Part shown: piece after piece, positions 1 through 8,280 of the stretch
Layout: every line of letters starts with the position of its first letter
How positions within the stretch are numbered: position 1 is the first letter of the stretch
Position numbers and translations under genes: made by a program
Source: Mycolicibacterium parafortuitum
GTDB taxonomy: Bacteria > Actinomycetota > Actinomycetes > Mycobacteriales > Mycobacteriaceae
Direction: 5' to 3'
DNA: 64,000 nucleotides
NCBI RefSeq assembly: GCF_010725485.1
Contig: NZ_AP022598.1
Coordinates: 5,890,001-5,954,000, forward strand
Notes under the pieces: generated by a model
What the model was told of the DNA's origin: nothing
Databases searched by the model: none
What the model saw: only the letters and a program-made list of their open reading frames with translations

Positions 1-25
1 GACATTGACGAGGAGTTTGATCAAT

Positions 26-280
26 ATGGATTGGCGCCACAAGGCGGTCTGTCGCGACGAAGATCCGGAGCTGTTCTTCCCGGTCGGAAACAGCGGCCCG
101 GCGCTTGCCCAGATCGCGGACGCGAAGCTGGTCTGCAACCGCTGCCCGGTCACCGCGGAGTGCCTGAGCTGGGCTTTGGAGTCCGGACAGGACGCCGGCG
201 TGTGGGGCGGCATGAGCGAGGACGAGCGTCGCGCGCTCAAGCGTCGCAACGCCAGGACGAAGGCCCGCACCGGAGTCTGA
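26..280 (+). CDS. whiB1: WhiB1, iron-sulfur transcriptional regulator
   Basis: An 84-residue WhiB-family protein. Four cysteines (C9, C37, C40, C46) are placed to bind a [4Fe-4S] cluster, followed by the family GVWGG turn and a basic C-terminal tail rich in Arg and Lys that contacts DNA. In M. tuberculosis WhiB1 is essential, reacts with nitric oxide and partners the primary sigma factor; I infer the same role here. The ATG at 26 is preferred over an in-frame upstream start because AGGAG lies at 11-15 and the resulting length matches the family. It converges on pdtaS with a bidirectional terminator between them. The promoter lies outside the window. Confidence 0.96.
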   Translation: MDWRHKAVCRDEDPELFFPVGNSGPALAQIADAKLVCNRCPVTAECLSWALESGQDAGVWGGMSEDERRALKRRNARTKARTGV

Positions 281-301
281 GCCTCCTTCGGCATACAAAA
301 C

Positions 302-334
302 AAGGGCCCCGACTAATGTCGGGGCCCTTCTTTT
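302..334. terminator. Bidirectional intrinsic terminator between whiB1 and pdtaS
   Basis: A perfect 12-bp stem (302-313 pairs with 318-329) closes a 4-nt TAAT loop. It is followed by TCTTTT on the plus strand and by a T-rich TGTTTTG run on the minus strand, so it can stop both convergent transcripts. Confidence 0.9.
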
Positions 335-385
335 GTGCAATGAATTCAATTGATTTCCGCCGCTTAACAAAAATGGCATAAACCG

Positions 386-1876
386 TCAGTATTGCGGCAC
401 CCGAACGCGTCTGCCGATGGGCACTCGCAGAACTACGTCGGTGCCCCCGTCGTCGCTGGCATGCATCCCCAGCGACCCGTCGAGTTCGGCCGACACCAGG
501 GTCCGCACGATCTGCAGACCGAGCCGGTCGGACTTCTCCAGACTGAATCCGGCGGGCAGTCCGCGCCCGTCGTCGTGCACCACCACATCGAGCCAGCGCG
601 CCGACCGCTGGGAGCGGATGGTCACGCAACCCTGGCGGGTGGTGGTGTCGAACGCGTGCTCGATCGCGTTCTGGACCAGCTCGGTGATCACCATGATCAG
701 CGCGGTGGCACGATCGGCGTCGAGCACCCCGAGCTCCCCGATGCGGTTGATCCGGATCGGAGAGTCAACGGCCGCAACGTCGTTCATGATCGGCAGGATG
801 CGGTCGATCACCTCGTCGAGGTTGACCTCCTCGTCCACCGACATCGACAGCGCGTCGTGCACCAGCGCGATGGACGACACCCGCCGCACCGACTCCATCA
901 GCGCCTCTCGGCCCTCGGGGTTGGTGGTCCGGCGGGCCTGTAGGCGCAGCAGCGCGGCGACGGTCTGCAGGTTGTTCTTCACCCGGTGGTGGATCTCGCG
1001 GATCGTCGCGTCCTTCGACAGCAGGGCGCGGTCGCGGCGCTTCACCTCGGTGACGTCCCGAATCAGGACGACCGCGCCCACGGGCACCCCATGCACCTCC
1101 AGCGGCAACGTACGCAGCAGAACCGTCGCTCCCCCGGCATCGACCTCCATCCGCATGCTCGACCCGCCTGCGAGCGAATCACGGATGTGGTTGGCCAGTT
1201 CCTGGGCCTCGAAGGTGTCCGCGATCAACGGACGCGTGACGCTGACCAGATTGTGGCCCTCAAGCTCGGCGGTGAGCCCCATCCGGTGGTACGCCGAGAT
1301 CGCGTTCGGGCTGGCGAAGGTCACCACGCCCGCCTCGTCCAGGCGGATGAACCCGTCACCGGCGCGCGGACTCGACCGCGACATCGCGAGGTCGCCGACG
1401 TTGGGCCAGGTGCCCTCGGAGAGCATGTGCAGCAGATCGCCCGCGCAGTCGACGTAGGCGGCCTCCAGCGGGCTGACCTGGCGCGGCGCGAGCGAGGTCT
1501 GATGGGTCAGCACCGCGACGACCTCGTTGCGGTACCGCACCGGCACGGCCTCGACGTTGAGTCCGGGGTCACCCGACTCGCCCGCAACGGTGGCCCGGCC
1601 GATCGTGCCGGACCGGAACGCCTCGGCGACGATCGGGATGCCCCGGGCGCCGGCGAGGGTACCGACGGCGTCGGTGAGCAGCACCGTCGGCGCGGTGTTG
1701 GGACGCACCTGGGCGACGCAGACGAACCTGTCGTCGTCGCGTTTCACCCACATCAGGTAGTCGGCGAAGGACAGGTCTGCGAGCAGCTGCCACTCGCCGA
1801 CCACCGCGTGCAGGTGGTCGACGGCGTTGCCGGGCAGCACGGTGTGCTCGGCGAGGAGGTCACCGAGGGTGGACAT
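386..1876 (-). CDS. pdtaS: PdtaS, cytosolic sensor histidine kinase
   Basis: A 496-residue soluble kinase matching Rv3220c. An N-terminal GAF-like domain (about 1-145) is followed by a PAS domain (about 170-285), a HisKA_2 segment with the phospho-acceptor in EIHHRVKNN near residue 300, and a HATPase_c domain (ELVQNAIEHAF, DDGRGLPAGF). No transmembrane segment is visible. PdtaS phosphorylates PdtaR, an ANTAR-domain RNA-binding antiterminator encoded elsewhere, and the mycobacterial pathway is linked to copper and nitric oxide sensing. It lies 35 bp downstream of the TB7.3-type gene on the same strand, so the two are probably cotranscribed, as in M. tuberculosis. Confidence 0.94.
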   Translation of the reverse strand: MSTLGDLLAEHTVLPGNAVDHLHAVVGEWQLLADLSFADYLMWVKRDDDRFVCVAQVRPNTAPTVLLTDAVGTLAGARGIPIVAEAFRSGTIGRATVAGESGDPGLNVEAVPVRYRNEVVAVLTHQTSLAPRQVSPLEAAYVDCAGDLLHMLSEGTWPNVGDLAMSRSSPRAGDGFIRLDEAGVVTFASPNAISAYHRMGLTAELEGHNLVSVTRPLIADTFEAQELANHIRDSLAGGSSMRMEVDAGGATVLLRTLPLEVHGVPVGAVVLIRDVTEVKRRDRALLSKDATIREIHHRVKNNLQTVAALLRLQARRTTNPEGREALMESVRRVSSIALVHDALSMSVDEEVNLDEVIDRILPIMNDVAAVDSPIRINRIGELGVLDADRATALIMVITELVQNAIEHAFDTTTRQGCVTIRSQRSARWLDVVVHDDGRGLPAGFSLEKSDRLGLQIVRTLVSAELDGSLGMHASDDGGTDVVLRVPIGRRVRVPQY

Positions 1877-1911
1877 GGCCTACGAGATGCCTGGCGAAAC
1901 CGACGAGGCGG

Positions 1912-2127
1912 CTAGCTGATGACCGCGATCAGGTCGCCGGCCTGGATCACGTCACCGACCGACACACTGACCTTGCTGACGGTGCCCGCGACCTCGGCGA
2001 GGACCGGGATCTCCATCTTCATCGACTCGAGCAGCACCAGGGTGTCGCCTTCACCGATCTGATCGCCTTCGTGAACCACGACCTCAAGCACACTGGCCAC
2101 GATTTCCGCGCGAACATCCTCGGCCAT
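1912..2127 (-). CDS. Biotinylated TB7.3-type protein (biotinyl domain)
   Basis: A 71-residue single-domain biotin/lipoyl-attachment protein matching Rv3221c (TB7.3). The ESMKME motif holds the lysine that biotin protein ligase modifies, and the rest is the usual hammerhead fold. In mycobacteria it may act as a free biotin carboxyl carrier, but no carboxylase partner lies nearby. The ATG at 2127 is chosen over a GTG five codons upstream because it gives the family length and GGGGTGAAG precedes it. BirA, the likely modifying enzyme, is encoded at 54778-55578. Confidence 0.9.
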   Translation of the reverse strand: MAEDVRAEIVASVLEVVVHEGDQIGEGDTLVLLESMKMEIPVLAEVAGTVSKVSVSVGDVIQAGDLIAVIS

Positions 2128-2299
2128 CTTCACCCCACTCACTCAACTCTGGTGCCGGACGCGTCCATCGAACCACACCGCCGTCGTCGATGTCGCCGCC
2201 CACAGCACGCGCGGGCAAAGGAGTCGGCGGAGCATGCGACAATATCTGGCAGGCGCCCGCCGCCCGCGGGACGAATTCACCGACTCTTGGAGGTACACC

Positions 2300-2392
2300 A
2301 TGGCCAAGCGTGGCCGTAAGAAGCGCGACCGTAAGCACTCGAAGGCCAACCACGGCAAGCGACCCAACTGCGGTTCGAAGTCCGTTCGCTGA
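2300..2392 (+). CDS. Small ribosomal protein bL37
   Basis: A 30-codon ORF beginning MAKRGRKKRDRKHSKANHGK, almost entirely Arg, Lys and His. This is the signature of bL37, an actinobacterial 50S protein first recognised in M. smegmatis ribosome structures. A strong GGAGG sits at 2289-2293, seven bases before the ATG. The proteins I recall are 24 residues long; here six extra residues (ending GSKSVR) follow the KRPN segment before the TGA. It is divergent from the TB7.3 gene and followed by a hairpin terminator. Confidence 0.88.
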   Translation: MAKRGRKKRDRKHSKANHGKRPNCGSKSVR

Positions 2393-2412
2393 CCTCCGGC
2401 TGACAACAGCCC

Positions 2413-2447
2413 ACCGCCCGGCACTCAGACGAGTGGCCGGGCGGTTT
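2413..2447 (+). terminator. Terminator after bL37
   Basis: A GC-rich stem: 2413-2426 pairs with 2431-2445 around loop AGAC with one bulged G, followed by TTT. It lies 20 bp past the bL37 stop and 35 bp before the convergent rshA stop, so it may serve both genes. Confidence 0.7.
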
Positions 2448-2481
2448 CGCGTTCCAGGGCAGGCTTTGGCTGACCCTGGGG

Positions 2482-2790
2482 TTAGCCCTGGCGGATGATC
2501 GTGGTCTGGCTGATCTGGATGCGCAGCCGCTCGCGCAGCCCCTCGGGGGCACGCTCTCCGCTGCACTTGCTGGCGATGAGGTTCTTGATCTTCTCCTCGA
2601 CGCCGTAATACCGCAGGCAGGCCGGGCATTCGTCGAGGTGCTGCTTGAGCTTGTCGCGGGTCTCCACGGTGCACTCACCGTCGAGCAGCGTCCACACCTC
2701 GGCGATCACGGCGGCGCATTCGGGATGCTCCGGGTCGACGGGCCCGACCGGCGGGCTCCAGCGGTCCTCCGGCTTGTCCATGCCGCTCAT
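2482..2790 (-). CDS. rshA: RshA, zinc-containing anti-sigma factor of SigH
   Basis: A 102-residue ZAS-family anti-sigma factor. The H-x3-C-x2-C motif appears as HLDECPAC and would bind zinc and sense thiol oxidation. In mycobacteria RshA holds SigH inactive until oxidative or heat stress breaks the contact, and PknB phosphorylation also weakens it. Its ATG overlaps the sigH stop (ATGA), so the two proteins are translationally coupled and probably made in fixed ratio. Confidence 0.94.
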   Translation of the reverse strand: MSGMDKPEDRWSPPVGPVDPEHPECAAVIAEVWTLLDGECTVETRDKLKQHLDECPACLRYYGVEEKIKNLIASKCSGERAPEGLRERLRIQISQTTIIRQG

Positions 2791-3539
2791 GACGTGACCT
2801 CCTCCGGCTCCTGCCCGCGAATGAATCCACGGTCGCGGGCCACACCGGCCAACAACTCGCGAAGTTGGCGCCTGCCGCGGTGCAGCCGCGACATCACCGT
2901 TCCGATCGGGGTGTCCATGATCTCGGCGATCTCCTTGTACGGGAAGCCCTCGACGTCGGCGTAGTACACCGCCATCCTGAACTCTTCCGGCAGCGCCTGC
3001 AGAGCTTCCTTGATCTCACTGTCGGGCAGCAGCTCCAGCGCCTCGACCTCCGCCGACCGCAGACCGGTCGATGAATGTTCGGCGTTGGCGGCCAGCTGCC
3101 AATCGGTGATCTCCTCGGTGGGGTACTCGGCGGGCTGGCGCTGCTTCTTGCGGTAGCTGTTGATGTAGGTGTTGGTCAGGATGCGGTACAGCCAGGCCTT
3201 CAGGTTGGTCCCCTCGCGGAACGAGCGGAAGCCCGAGTAGGCCTTGACCATCGTCTCCTGCAGCAGGTCCTCGGCGTCGGCAGGATTGCGCGTCATCCGC
3301 AACGCACCGCCGTAGAGCTGGTCGAGCAGCGGAATGGCATCGCGTTCGAACCGGGCGGTCAGCTCCGCATCGGTCTCGTCGCGGGCCGGGACCGCGTCGG
3401 TGTCCGGGGTGACCTCTGCAGCCAACCCGTTGGTGTCGGTCATCGTGGGGAACACCGTCCCTTCTGTAGCGGCGCCGCCGATCACGTCCAATACGAGCAC
3501 AGAACGTGATGGGGCGCTCGTGGCCATCACTGGCACCAT
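2787..3539 (-). CDS. sigH: SigH, ECF sigma factor for oxidative and heat stress
   Basis: An ECF sigma factor almost identical to M. tuberculosis SigH through region 2 ([15 protein letters not shown]) and region 4 ([20 protein letters not shown]). It directs thioredoxin, clpB and sigB/sigE transcription. The start is uncertain. The ATG at 3539 has a strong SD (GGAGAGGGG, 4 nt upstream) and lies about 70 nt below a SigH-type promoter, giving 250 residues. The ATG at 3443 gives 218 residues, close to the 216 of M. tuberculosis, but has no SD nearby. The extra N-terminal codons have weaker GC bias at the third position. The gene is translationally coupled to rshA. Confidence 0.93.
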   Translation of the reverse strand: MVPVMATSAPSRSVLVLDVIGGAATEGTVFPTMTDTNGLAAEVTPDTDAVPARDETDAELTARFERDAIPLLDQLYGGALRMTRNPADAEDLLQETMVKAYSGFRSFREGTNLKAWLYRILTNTYINSYRKKQRQPAEYPTEEITDWQLAANAEHSSTGLRSAEVEALELLPDSEIKEALQALPEEFRMAVYYADVEGFPYKEIAEIMDTPIGTVMSRLHRGRRQLRELLAGVARDRGFIRGQEPEEVTS

Positions 3540-3618
3540 CAATCCCCTCTCCAGATCCTAGAGGTTGACACCGACTACCGAAGGTGACCGACCGTGCTGG
3601 TCCATCACAGCTGTGCAG

Positions 3619-3649
3619 AACAACAGCGCAGATGTCGCAGGTTGTTCCC
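3619..3649 (-). promoter_or_regulatory. SigH-dependent autoregulatory promoter
   Basis: Read on the minus strand, GGGAACA (3643-3649) is separated by 18 nt from GTT (3622-3624). This fits the mycobacterial SigH consensus GGAAYA-N17-20-GTT and lies upstream of sigH, as expected for the known autoregulation. Confidence 0.72.
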
Positions 3650-3695
3650 ACCTGCGGCGTCGCCTGCGCGCAGGCGGGGAATCTAGGCTGGCGCG

Positions 3696-4187
3696 GTGGC
3701 GAAAGCAGCGACACCGGCGATCGCGGCACTGGTGGCCGCGGGCGTACCGCACGAGGTGGTGCAGTACCGGCACGATCCGCGCACCGAGTCGTTCGGTGAG
3801 GAGGCGGTCAACGAACTCGCCCGCGCCGGCGGGCTGGCGCCCGAACAGATCTTCAAGACGCTGGTCGTCGCGCTACCGAAGGGGCTCGGCGTCGCGGTGC
3901 TGCCCGTCCCGTCGAAGCTGTCGCTGAAGGCCGCGGCCGCGGCGCTCGGCGCGCCCAAGGCCACGATGGCCGACCCGGCCGACGCGCAGCGTTCGTCGGG
4001 CTACGTCGTCGGCGGCATCTCACCGCTCGGACAGCGCAAGGCCCTGCCGACCGTCGTCGACGAGTCGGCGCTGGGCTGGGACCGGGTGTTGTGCAGCGCG
4101 GGCAAGCGCGGATTGGACATCGCGCTGGATCCGCGGGACCTGGTGCGACTGACCAATGGCGTCACCGCCGACATCTGCGCGTCCTAG
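3696..4187 (+). CDS. ybaK: YbaK/EbsC-type aminoacyl-tRNA deacylase
   Basis: A 163-residue YbaK-family protein that would hydrolyse mischarged Cys-tRNA(Pro) after release from ProRS. The conserved lysine lies in the FKTLVV segment and the family GGISPLGQ and KRGLDIALDP blocks are present. In M. tuberculosis the equivalent is split into Rv3224A and Rv3224B; here it is intact. The GTG start has TAGGCT at 3684-3689 exactly 6 nt upstream and no SD, suggesting a leaderless mRNA. It is divergent from sigH. Confidence 0.9.
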   Translation: MAKAATPAIAALVAAGVPHEVVQYRHDPRTESFGEEAVNELARAGGLAPEQIFKTLVVALPKGLGVAVLPVPSKLSLKAAAAALGAPKATMADPADAQRSSGYVVGGISPLGQRKALPTVVDESALGWDRVLCSAGKRGLDIALDPRDLVRLTNGVTADICAS

Positions 4188-4197
4188 GGTGGGGCGC

Positions 4198-5043
4198 ATG
4201 TCTCTTGCCGGAAAGACCATGTTCATCTCGGGCGCCAGCCGAGGAATCGGACTGGCCATCGCCAAACGGGTCGCGGCCGACGGCGCCAACGTCGCGCTGG
4301 TGGCCAAGACGGCCGAGCCGCACCCGAAGCTGCCGGGCACCGTCTACACCGCGGCCAAGGAGATCGAGGAGGTCGGTGGCCAGGCGTTGCCGATCGTCGG
4401 GGACGTGCGTGACGGCGAGTCGGTGGCCGCGGCCGTCGCGGAAGCAGTCGAGCAGTTCGGCGGTATCGACATCTGCGTGAACAACGCGTCGGCGATCAAT
4501 CTCGGGTCGATCGAAGAGGTGCCGCTCAAGCGCTTCGACCTGATGAACGGCATCCAGGTGCGCGGCACGTACGCGGTGTCGCAGGCCTGTATCCCGCACA
4601 TGAAGGGCCGCGAGAATCCGCACATCCTGACGCTGTCGCCGCCCATCCTGCTGGAATCCAAGTGGCTTCGCCCCACGCCGTACATGATGGCGAAGTTCGG
4701 GATGACGTTGTGCGCGTTGGGCATTGCTGAAGAACTGCGGGAGGCGGGCGTTGCTTCCAACACGCTGTGGCCGCGCACCATGGTCGCCACCGCCGCGGTG
4801 CAGAACCTCCTCGGCGGCGACGAGTCGATGGCGCGCTCGCGCAAGCCCGAGGTGTATTCCGATGCGGCATACGCCGTCCTGACCAAGCCGTCGAGCTTCA
4901 CCGGCAACACGCTGTTGTGTGAGGACGTGCTGCTGGAGGCCGGCGTCACCGACCTCTCGGTGTACGACTGCGTCCCGGGTTCCGATCTCGGCGTGGACTT
5001 CTGGGTCGACTCGGCCAACCCGCCTGGCTACACCGGGCCCTAA
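4198..5043 (+). CDS. SDR family oxidoreductase (Rv3224-like, HSDL2-type)
   Basis: A 281-residue short-chain dehydrogenase. It has GASRGIG for the dinucleotide, NNAS after strand 4, a serine in TLSPPI, and the YMMAK catalytic Tyr-x3-Lys. The sequence after the active site (WPRTMVATAAV) is typical of hydroxysteroid-dehydrogenase-like 2 proteins. The substrate is not known. The ATG at 4198 is 10 nt after the ybaK stop. Both an SD-like GGTGGGG and a TAGGGT -10-like box lie just upstream, so expression may be partly independent. M. tuberculosis Rv3224 sits in the same place. Confidence 0.9.
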   Translation: MSLAGKTMFISGASRGIGLAIAKRVAADGANVALVAKTAEPHPKLPGTVYTAAKEIEEVGGQALPIVGDVRDGESVAAAVAEAVEQFGGIDICVNNASAINLGSIEEVPLKRFDLMNGIQVRGTYAVSQACIPHMKGRENPHILTLSPPILLESKWLRPTPYMMAKFGMTLCALGIAEELREAGVASNTLWPRTMVATAAVQNLLGGDESMARSRKPEVYSDAAYAVLTKPSSFTGNTLLCEDVLLEAGVTDLSVYDCVPGSDLGVDFWVDSANPPGYTGP

Positions 5044-5058
5044 CTCGCCGCCAGTCCG

Positions 5059-5122
5059 CCGCGAAATATCATTCCGGGTTGCGCATTCGGCGCAACCCAC
5101 GACCCGGAATGATATTTCGCGG
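5059..5122. repeat. 64-bp palindromic element (REP-like)
   Basis: Perfect 21-bp inverted arms (5059-5079 and 5102-5122, beginning CCGCGAAATATCATT) enclose a second perfect hairpin (5076-5084 with 5090-5098, loop ATTCG). The element lies between two plus-strand genes and has no T-run, so a plain terminator is unlikely. Confidence 0.75.
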
Positions 5123-5193
5123 GGGCTCAGGCGGGTGGGGCGTCGCTCGGGTGGAGCGCACCGTTCACGTCGCGATCGTGGCACGCTGAACCC

Positions 5194-5970
5194 GTGGCTA
5201 ACCCGACATTCTGGTCCTCCGGCCGCTATGACGCGGTCGGTGAGCGCATCGCCCCGATCGCCGAGCAGGTCGTCGATGCCGCCGGCTCACGGCGTCCGCT
5301 GCGCGACGCCGCGGTGGTCGACCTGGCCTGCGGGACCGGCAGCGCGGCGCTGACGGCCGCGGCCAGGGGCGCGCAGGTGACCGGCGTCGACCTGACACCC
5401 GAGCTCCTCGAGATCGCAGCGGGACGCGACGGCGCCTCCTCGGTGCGGTGGCACACCGCCGACGCCTCCGACACCGGCCTGCCCGCCGCGTCCTTCGACG
5501 TGGCGGTGTCGAACATGGGCATCGTGTTCGTCGACCCCGAGAAGCAGGTCGCCGAGCTGATCCGCCTTCTCAAACCCGGTGGCGTGCTCGCCTTCTCGTC
5601 GTGGGTGCGCGACACCCACAATCCCCTGTTCGATCCGGTGATCGCCGTACTCGGCCCGCCCGCGGCGTCGGCGTTCTCCCCCGATCAGTGGGGCCAGGCC
5701 GACATCGTCACCGAACGGTTGAGCGCCTTCGACGACGTCGACATCGCGCGGGGGCTGCACCGCTGGGAGTTCGAGTCGATGGCCGCGGCGATGCGTTTCC
5801 TGACCGCCGAGTCACCGATGCACGTCGAGACCTTCCGCCGCGCCGAACCGCGGCAACGCGACCGTCTCGCAGCCGAATTCGAGCAGGCGATGCGACCGCA
5901 CCTGGACGCGTCCGGGGCCGTCGCGTTCACGTCGCCCTACGCGGTCATCACCGCGGTGCTGCGGGGCTGA
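5194..5970 (+). CDS. Class I SAM-dependent methyltransferase
   Basis: A 258-residue methyltransferase of the UbiE/type-11 fold. Motif I is VVDLACGTGSAALTA, the motif II acid lies in VTGVDLTPE, and a post-I segment DVAVSNMGIVFV and motif LKPGGVLAFSSW follow. No substrate-specific domain is visible. It is bounded upstream by the 64-bp palindrome and converges with the next methyltransferase gene 4 bp away. I recall no gene at this position in M. tuberculosis. Confidence 0.86.
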   Translation: MANPTFWSSGRYDAVGERIAPIAEQVVDAAGSRRPLRDAAVVDLACGTGSAALTAAARGAQVTGVDLTPELLEIAAGRDGASSVRWHTADASDTGLPAASFDVAVSNMGIVFVDPEKQVAELIRLLKPGGVLAFSSWVRDTHNPLFDPVIAVLGPPAASAFSPDQWGQADIVTERLSAFDDVDIARGLHRWEFESMAAAMRFLTAESPMHVETFRRAEPRQRDRLAAEFEQAMRPHLDASGAVAFTSPYAVITAVLRG

Positions 5971-5974
5971 CGGG

Positions 5975-7483
5975 TCACCGCGCCTGGTAGAGGATGCCGC
6001 GGCTGATCGCCTCGCGGATCACTGGCATCGCCGCCTCGGCCAGCGCCGCGCTGTCCACCCCGTGGTAGCCGGCCAGCAGGTCGATCAGGGTGCCCAGCGG
6101 CACCTCGCCGCGACAGCCCGCGAACAACGCCCGCGACACCTCGTCGACCCCGATGACCGCGGCGGGCCCGCCAGGGCGGCGCACCGCGGCGCCGACGACC
6201 TGCCAGCCGTCCGGCCCCGGCAGGGACTGTTCCTCCAGGAACACCGGCGCGGTGGACAGCTTGGTGCCCAGCAGCGCGTCGTCGGTCATGTCGTGCAGGT
6301 ACTCGCGGCGGGCGAAGAACGCGTCGACCTCGGGCCCGGTCAGCGCCTCGTCGGCGCCGGTGATCTCTTCGATGACCTGATCCGGTGCGCGGCGCTCGCC
6401 GGGGCGCGGCGCCCGCAGCGTGATCATGCCCATGCCGATCCCGGCGATGGCTTCGGCGTCGAACCAGTCGAGCCACTGCCCGCCGCGGCGGGCCGCCTGC
6501 TCCGGTGACTCCCCGGCATCGGTCGTCCACAGCGACACGTAGCTGACCGGATCGGCGAACTCGCGTTGCACCACCCAGGCGTGCAGCCCGGTATCGGCCA
6601 GCCAGCCATGCACCCGCTGCTGCCAGTTCTCGGGGTCACGCACGATCCAGTTCGCCATGATCTGGGCGGTGCCGCCCGGCGCGAGATGGTCGGCGGCCTG
6701 TTCGATCAGATTCTGGCACAGCGCATCTCCGGCCATCCCCGAGTCCCGGTAGATGTAGTCGAGCGCACCGGTGCCGACCACGAACGGCGGGTTGGACACG
6801 ATCAGGTCGAAGCGTTCACCGGCGACGGGTTCGAACATGCTGCCGCAGCGCAGATCCCACGACATGCCGTTGAGCCGCGCGGTGGCGGCAGCCAGTGCCA
6901 GGGCGCGCGGATTGGTGTCGGTGGCGACGATCTGCTCGCAGTGGGCGTCGAGGTGCAGCGCCTGGATGCCGCATCCGGTGCCGAGGTCGAGCGCCCGCGC
7001 GACCGGGTTGCGGACGACGGCGTGGGCCAGCGACACCGACGCGCCGCCGATGCCGAGCACATGGTCGCGACGCAGCGGCCCGGTGCGCATCGCCGCGTCC
7101 TGGTCGGAGACCACGAGGAAGTCGCGGGCGCCGTCGCTGGTCGGGCGGATATCGAGCGCGGCGCGCAGCGCACCGCCGGCGGTCGGCTCGACCACACCGT
7201 TGTCGGTCAGCGCGGCGATCCCGGCGGTGGGCAGGGCCTGTGCGACGCGGTCGGCGGGTTCGTCGACGCCGAGCAGGAACAGCCGCACCAGCGTCGCGAG
7301 CCGCTGCCGGTCGGCGGCGGCGCGCTCGGTGACGCGCAGCGCCGACCACCACTGTCCGCGGCTGAACGCGGCGCCGGCGTCGGCTCCGAGCAGGTCGGCG
7401 ACACCGTCGGTGGTGTAGTCGGCGGCGCGCATATCGGTGGCCACGGCGTCGACGACGGCGCCGGAGTGCAGTGGGTCGGTCAA
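5975..7483 (-). CDS. Large NPPF-motif SAM-dependent methyltransferase
   Basis: A 502-residue protein. A helical N-terminal domain (about 1-140) precedes a methyltransferase domain with motif I ALDLGTGCGIQALHL and motif IV SNPPF, the amide- or base-N-methyltransferase signature shared with RsmC/PrmC enzymes. A C-terminal domain of about 170 residues is of unknown function. The substrate may be rRNA, DNA or protein glutamine. Its ATG overlaps the stop of the SRAP gene, so the two are translationally coupled, hinting at a nucleic-acid role. Confidence 0.85.
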   Translation of the reverse strand: MTDPLHSGAVVDAVATDMRAADYTTDGVADLLGADAGAAFSRGQWWSALRVTERAAADRQRLATLVRLFLLGVDEPADRVAQALPTAGIAALTDNGVVEPTAGGALRAALDIRPTSDGARDFLVVSDQDAAMRTGPLRRDHVLGIGGASVSLAHAVVRNPVARALDLGTGCGIQALHLDAHCEQIVATDTNPRALALAAATARLNGMSWDLRCGSMFEPVAGERFDLIVSNPPFVVGTGALDYIYRDSGMAGDALCQNLIEQAADHLAPGGTAQIMANWIVRDPENWQQRVHGWLADTGLHAWVVQREFADPVSYVSLWTTDAGESPEQAARRGGQWLDWFDAEAIAGIGMGMITLRAPRPGERRAPDQVIEEITGADEALTGPEVDAFFARREYLHDMTDDALLGTKLSTAPVFLEEQSLPGPDGWQVVGAAVRRPGGPAAVIGVDEVSRALFAGCRGEVPLGTLIDLLAGYHGVDSAALAEAAMPVIREAISRGILYQAR

Positions 7484-8235
7484 AGCAGGGTGCCTTGCTC
7501 AGCCTGCGGGGCGGCCGGCTCGATCAGCTCGGGGCCGTTGTTGCGGACGTTGTTGACCAGCGTGGACACCTCGCGGATCTCGATGCGGTCCAGGTCGCCG
7601 TGGCCACGCAGCAGCCCCTCGTCGATCGGGGCGTCGGGGTCCAGCCAGCGGTCCCAGTCGTCGGCGCTGATCGTCAGCGGCATCCGGTCATGGATGTCGG
7701 CGAGCTGCGCGGCGGCGTCGGTGGTGATGATGGTGCAGCTCAGCAGAGGTTTGGCGTCCTTGGGTGCGCCCTTGGGCCGCCAGGTCGTCCACAACCCCGC
7801 CATGAACAGCGGCTCGCCATCGCCGGCGTACATGTAGAAGGGGGTTTTCGACCCCTTCTCCCCGCGCCATTCGTACCACCCGTCCATCGGGACCAGGCAC
7901 CGCTTCGCCTTCGCCGAGCTGCGGAACGCCGGGGACGACGTCACCTTGTCGGCTCGGGCGTTGATCAGCAGCGGACCGCTCTTGGTGTCGGGCCCGCCGT
8001 CGTCGCCGGACTTCGCCCACGGCGGCACCAGGCCCCAGCGCATCAGCCGCACCCGCCGGGTCGACTCGTCGTCGGGATCGGTATGACGTTTCACCACGGT
8101 GGCCACCGTGGTCGTCGGCGCCACGTTGTAGTTCGGTGACGACGGTCCGGCCTTCTCGGAGGTCGCCTCGTCGATTGCCTTGATCTTCTCCGCCAGCAGT
8201 GCCGGATCAGTGGTCACCGCGAATCGCCCGCACAT
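7480..8235 (-). CDS. SRAP-domain protein (HMCES/YedK family, abasic-site crosslinking)
   Basis: A 251-residue SOS-response-associated peptidase-type protein matching Rv3226c. Cys2 directly follows the initiator Met (MCGRF), and the catalytic Asn (NARAD), Glu (GWYEWR) and His (HDRMP) blocks are present. The family forms a thiazolidine crosslink with abasic sites in single-stranded DNA, shielding them. The start is fixed by the need for Cys at position 2; longer upstream in-frame sequence is antisense to aroA. Transcription diverges from aroA. Confidence 0.94.
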   Translation of the reverse strand: MCGRFAVTTDPALLAEKIKAIDEATSEKAGPSSPNYNVAPTTTVATVVKRHTDPDDESTRRVRLMRWGLVPPWAKSGDDGGPDTKSGPLLINARADKVTSSPAFRSSAKAKRCLVPMDGWYEWRGEKGSKTPFYMYAGDGEPLFMAGLWTTWRPKGAPKDAKPLLSCTIITTDAAAQLADIHDRMPLTISADDWDRWLDPDAPIDEGLLRGHGDLDRIEIREVSTLVNNVRNNGPELIEPAAPQAEQGTLL

Positions 8236-8280
8236 GACCCCATGGTGGCAGAAAGTCCCGACAGGCCAGAATGGACAACT

